A stretch of 8,321 nucleotides of DNA from Pseudomonas sp. GTDB taxonomy: Bacteria > Pseudomonadota > Gammaproteobacteria > Pseudomonadales > Pseudomonadaceae. The stretch spans positions 1-8,321 of the forward strand of contig JAURXE010000387.1 in NCBI GenBank assembly GCA_030654635.1, given 5' to 3'. A model generated the notes under the pieces. That model ran no database searches and had not been told where the DNA came from. It was given only the letters and a program-made list of their open reading frames with translations. Below are positions 6,143 to 8,321 of the stretch, in pieces (position 1 is the stretch's first letter; each line of letters begins with the position of its first letter). The position numbers and the translations under genes were made by a program.

Positions 6143-7060
6143 TTAACTCGGCGGGTTGATGCCGGCTTGCTGACGATACTCAGTCGCTGCCCCCAGCAGC
6201 CAGTCACGAAACGCCTGTAGCGTGGCGGACTCGACCTTGCGCTGCGGCACCATCAGGTAATACCCCTTGTCGTTCTGCACGCTGTACTGATGGGCGATCA
6301 CTAGGCGACCCTCGGCCAGTTCGCGCTGGATCAAAAACGGCGGGATCAGGGCGATGCCCATCTCGTGCATCGCCGCCTGCGCCAGCATCGAAAACAGCTC
6401 ATAACGCGGCCCGCTCATGTCGCGCGGAATGTTCAAACCTTGGGCATTGAACCACTGGCGCCAGGCATAGGGGCGGGTGCTTTGTTGCAGCAGCGGCAGG
6501 TTGGCGATCTGCTCGGCGCTCAGTTGATCCTGCTCGCCCAATAGGGCTGGGCTGCACACTGGCAGCAAATTCTCGGGCATCAGGAAATAGGCTTCGGTGC
6601 CCGACCAGTCGGCATCGCCAAAGTAGATGGCGGCGTCCAGTTCGGTGTCGGCAAACAGGAAGGGCCGCGTGCGGTTGGTCAGGTTGACCGTCACTTGCGG
6701 GTGCAACGCCTGAAATTGTTTCAAGCGAGGCAGCAGCCATTGGGTGCCAAAGGTCGGCACCACCGCCAGTTCCAGGCTGCCGGCGCCCGGTTGGCCCATC
6801 ACCGCCAGGGCATCGCGCTCCACCGCATCCAACTGCGCAGCCACCCGCCGGCTGTACGACAAGCCGGCTTCGGTGAGCTTGACCCCACGCCGCGAGCGGC
6901 GGAACAACTCGATACCGAGAAAGGCCTCCAGCCCGGCGATCTGCCGGCAGATGGCGCTCTGGGTCAGGGCCAGTTCATCGGCGGCCTTGGTAAAGCTCTG
7001 ATGCCGGGCGGCGGCTTCGAAGCTGATCAGGGCGGTGGTACTGGGGATTTTGCGGCGCAT
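6143..7060 (-). CDS. gcdR: LysR-type regulator GcdR, glutarate/glutaryl-CoA dehydrogenase control
   Basis: This 305-residue LysR-type transcriptional regulator has an N-terminal winged helix-turn-helix at about 5-64, including LISFEAAARHQSFTKAADEL and the recognition part LTQSAICRQIAGLEAFLG, then LFRRSRRGVKLTEAG. A linker helix and a periplasmic-binding-protein-like effector domain (about 92-295) follow, with VVPTFGTQWLLPRLKQF and IYFGDADWSGTE. Both the sequence and its position divergent from gcdH match GcdR of pseudomonads, which in P. putida responds to glutarate and activates the gcdH operon. That role is established for the family and inferred here. The start ATG (7058-7060) has AGGA 8 nt upstream. 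Length is normal for LysR proteins and nothing looks broken. It probably also represses its own promoter, as many divergent LysR genes do. Confidence 0.9.
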   Translation of the reverse strand: MRRKIPSTTALISFEAAARHQSFTKAADELALTQSAICRQIAGLEAFLGIELFRRSRRGVKLTEAGLSYSRRVAAQLDAVERDALAVMGQPGAGSLELAVVPTFGTQWLLPRLKQFQALHPQVTVNLTNRTRPFLFADTELDAAIYFGDADWSGTEAYFLMPENLLPVCSPALLGEQDQLSAEQIANLPLLQQSTRPYAWRQWFNAQGLNIPRDMSGPRYELFSMLAQAAMHEMGIALIPPFLIQRELAEGRLVIAHQYSVQNDKGYYLMVPQRKVESATLQAFRDWLLGAATEYRQQAGINPPS

Positions 7061-7100
7061 GCTGGGTTTCCTGGGCTATGCCCCTTTTGCGTGTTGAATC

Positions 7101-7130
7101 TTTGTAGGGTGATTTTGTGGCGTACTTCAG
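7101..7130 (-). promoter_or_regulatory. Possible gcdR promoter
   Basis: On the minus strand, CTGAAG (7125-7130) and TACAAA (7101-7106) are separated by 18 bp and resemble weak sigma-70 -35 and -10 boxes, about 40 bp upstream of the gcdR start. The match is modest and rests on position as much as sequence. Confidence 0.25.
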
Positions 7131-7148
7131 GTCTTTTATGCGGATGCT

Positions 7149-7194
7149 GCACTTTAAAGCGGTTTATCGGGACTAAAAACCCGCTTCGAAGTGC
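7149..7194. promoter_or_regulatory. Long inverted repeat, candidate GcdR operator
   Basis: GCACTTTAAAGCGG (7149-7162) and CCGCTTCGAAGTGC (7181-7194) are inverted copies matching at 12 of 14 positions, separated by 18 bp. Each arm contains its own 8-bp palindrome (CTTTAAAG and CTTCGAAG), and the arm centres lie 32 bp apart, about three helical turns. This suits a LysR tetramer touching two sites on one DNA face. It sits between the gcdR and gcdH starts, upstream of the proposed gcdH promoter. Binding by GcdR is inferred. Confidence 0.5.
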
Positions 7195-7226
7195 GAAATT
7201 AGCACAACGGCGTGCGAATTCCTCGG

Positions 7227-7255
7227 TTGTCGGACAAGCCGCAGCTGGCTAGGCT
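7227..7255 (+). promoter_or_regulatory. Possible gcdH promoter
   Basis: TTGTCG (7227-7232) and TAGGCT (7250-7255), with a 17-bp spacer, resemble an activator-dependent sigma-70 promoter with a poor -10 box, about 70 bp before the gcdH start. The -35 box is part of an 11-bp palindrome TTGTCGGACAA (7227-7237), which could be a regulator contact site. Prediction by eye only. Confidence 0.33.
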
Positions 7256-7273
7256 TAACTCATACGAACTTTC

Positions 7274-7297
7274 GCCTGCCGCTCGCTGCGTGCAGGC
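7274..7297 (+). promoter_or_regulatory. Stem-loop in the gcdH leader
   Basis: GCCTGC (7274-7279) and GCAGGC (7292-7297) form a perfect 6-bp GC-rich stem with a 12-nt loop. It lies between the proposed promoter and the ribosome-binding site GAGGA (7316-7320). No T-run follows. A role in mRNA stability or translation is possible but not shown. Confidence 0.3.
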
Positions 7298-7327
7298 CAT
7301 CATCGCGCAACTCTTGAGGATTGGATT

Positions 7328-8321
7328 ATGGCCGGCAAGGCAAGCTTCAACTGGGAAGACCCACTGTTGCTCGATCAGCAACTGAGCGACGAAGAACGCA
7401 TGATCCGCAACAGCGCTCAGCAGTTCGCCCAAGACAAGCTGGCGCCACGGGTGTTGGAAGCCTTCCGCAAGGAATACACCGACCCGGCAATCTTCCGTGA
7501 GATGGGCGAAACCGGCCTGCTCGGCGCGACTATCCCGGAAGTTTACGGTGGCAGCGGCCTGAACTATGTCAGCTACGGTCTGATCGCCCGCGAAGTGGAG
7601 CGCATCGACTCAGGCTATCGCTCGATGATGAGCGTGCAATCCTCCCTGGTGATGGTGCCGATCAACGAGTTCGGTAACGAAGCCACCAAGCAAAAGTACC
7701 TGCCCAAATTGGCCAGCGGTGAGTTCATCGGCTGCTTCGGCTTGACCGAACCCGACCACGGCTCCGATCCCGGTTCGATGATTACCCGCGCCAAGAAAGT
7801 CGACGGTGGCTATCGCTTGAGCGGCGCCAAGATCTGGATCACCAACAGCCCGATCGCCGATGTGTTCGTGGTCTGGGCCAAGGATGACGCCGGCGAGATC
7901 CGCGGCTTCGTGCTCGAGAAAGGCTGGCAAGGCCTGAGCGCCCCGGTGATTCACGGCAAGGTCGGGCTTCGCGCCTCGATCACCGGCGAAATCGTCATGG
8001 ACAACGTGTTCTGCCCGGAAGAAAACGCCTTCCCCGATGTGCGCGGTTTGAAAGGCCCGTTCACCTGCCTGAACTCGGCCCGTTATGGCATCAGCTGGGG
8101 CGCGCTGGGCGCCGCTGAAGCCTGCTGGCACACGGCGCGCCAGTACTGCCTGGACCGTAAGCAATTCGGCCGGCCGCTGGCAGCCAATCAGTTGATCCAG
8201 AAGAAGCTGGCCGACATGCAGACCGAAATCACCCTGGCCCTGCAAGGCTGCCTGCGCCTGGGACGGATGAAGGATGAAGGCACCGCCGCGGTGGAAATCA
8301 CCTCAATCATGAAGCGCAACT
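7328..8321 (+). CDS. gcdH: Glutaryl-CoA dehydrogenase GcdH, 3' end missing
   Basis: The first 331 codons of a flavin enzyme that oxidises and decarboxylates glutaryl-CoA to crotonyl-CoA in lysine, tryptophan and glutarate breakdown. The full length should be near 393 residues, so about 60 lie beyond the right edge. Acyl-CoA dehydrogenase features in order: the N-terminal helical domain with [20 protein letters not shown]; the glutaryl-specific [10 protein letters not shown] stretch, whose Arg98 and Ser102 correspond to the substrate-carboxylate ligands Arg94 and Ser98 of the human enzyme; the flavin-binding [17 protein letters not shown] (135-151); [16 protein letters not shown] in the beta domain; and [21 protein letters not shown] in the C-terminal helices. 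The catalytic glutamate is beyond the edge and cannot be checked. ATG 7328 has GAGGA 7 nt upstream. It is divergent from its likely regulator gcdR. Confidence 0.96.
   Translation, partial: MAGKASFNWEDPLLLDQQLSDEERMIRNSAQQFAQDKLAPRVLEAFRKEYTDPAIFREMGETGLLGATIPEVYGGSGLNYVSYGLIAREVERIDSGYRSMMSVQSSLVMVPINEFGNEATKQKYLPKLASGEFIGCFGLTEPDHGSDPGSMITRAKKVDGGYRLSGAKIWITNSPIADVFVVWAKDDAGEIRGFVLEKGWQGLSAPVIHGKVGLRASITGEIVMDNVFCPEENAFPDVRGLKGPFTCLNSARYGISWGALGAAEACWHTARQYCLDRKQFGRPLAANQLIQKKLADMQTEITLALQGCLRLGRMKDEGTAAVEITSIMKRN

Noticed and set aside
5986..6207. Small minus-strand open frame (73 codons) between yebE and gcdR
   Set aside because: It overlaps the gcdR 3' end in another frame, has biased Arg/Ser/Thr composition and shows no good ribosome site.
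7610..8245. Minus-strand open frame of 211 codons antisense to gcdH
   Set aside because: The plus strand encodes unmistakable GcdH through the whole stretch. The antisense frame is a typical shadow.

Overview
The window looks like the chromosome of a Pseudomonas or close relative. It is GC-rich and densely packed. The type II secretion proteins resemble the Xcp family, and the pair of a LysR regulator divergent from glutaryl-CoA dehydrogenase matches the gcdR/gcdH locus of pseudomonads. I see no rRNA, tRNA, CRISPR array, transposase or integrase. I judged by reading alone and ran no database search.

Layout: positions 1-2561 (+) hold the tail of a type II secretion operon: gspK (5' end outside the window), gspL and gspM. 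The gspK-gspL junction is disrupted by two tandem 74-bp units (786-933). Each unit repeats the gspL start codon, its first ~8 codons and its Shine-Dalgarno, and each encodes a 22-residue micro-ORF. The gspL-gspM junction is a normal ATGA overlap. A cardiolipin synthase gene (cls) follows 31 bp after gspM on the same strand and may share its transcript. After a 127-bp gap come a MarC-family membrane protein (4148-4810) and a small DUF3703 protein (4850-5236), both +.

The DUF3703 gene meets, tail to tail with a 10-bp overlap, a minus-strand gene for a YebE/DUF533 protein with a TerB-like domain (5227-5955). Upstream of that, also on the minus strand, is the LysR regulator gcdR (6143-7060). A 267-bp divergent region separates gcdR from gcdH (+), which runs off the right edge. 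This region holds a long inverted repeat that is a good operator candidate, a possible promoter and a leader stem-loop.

How the genes work together: GspK, GspL and GspM are inner-membrane/periplasmic parts of the secretion machine. Cls makes cardiolipin, an acidic lipid known to stimulate the GspE-GspL ATPase in Vibrio, so its position next to gspM may be more than chance. GcdR most likely controls gcdH, which acts in lysine/glutarate breakdown. The MarC, DUF3703 and YebE genes in between are poorly characterised families. The most unusual item is the tandem repeat with two tiny start-stop ORFs between gspK and gspL. The rest looks like ordinary core genome.
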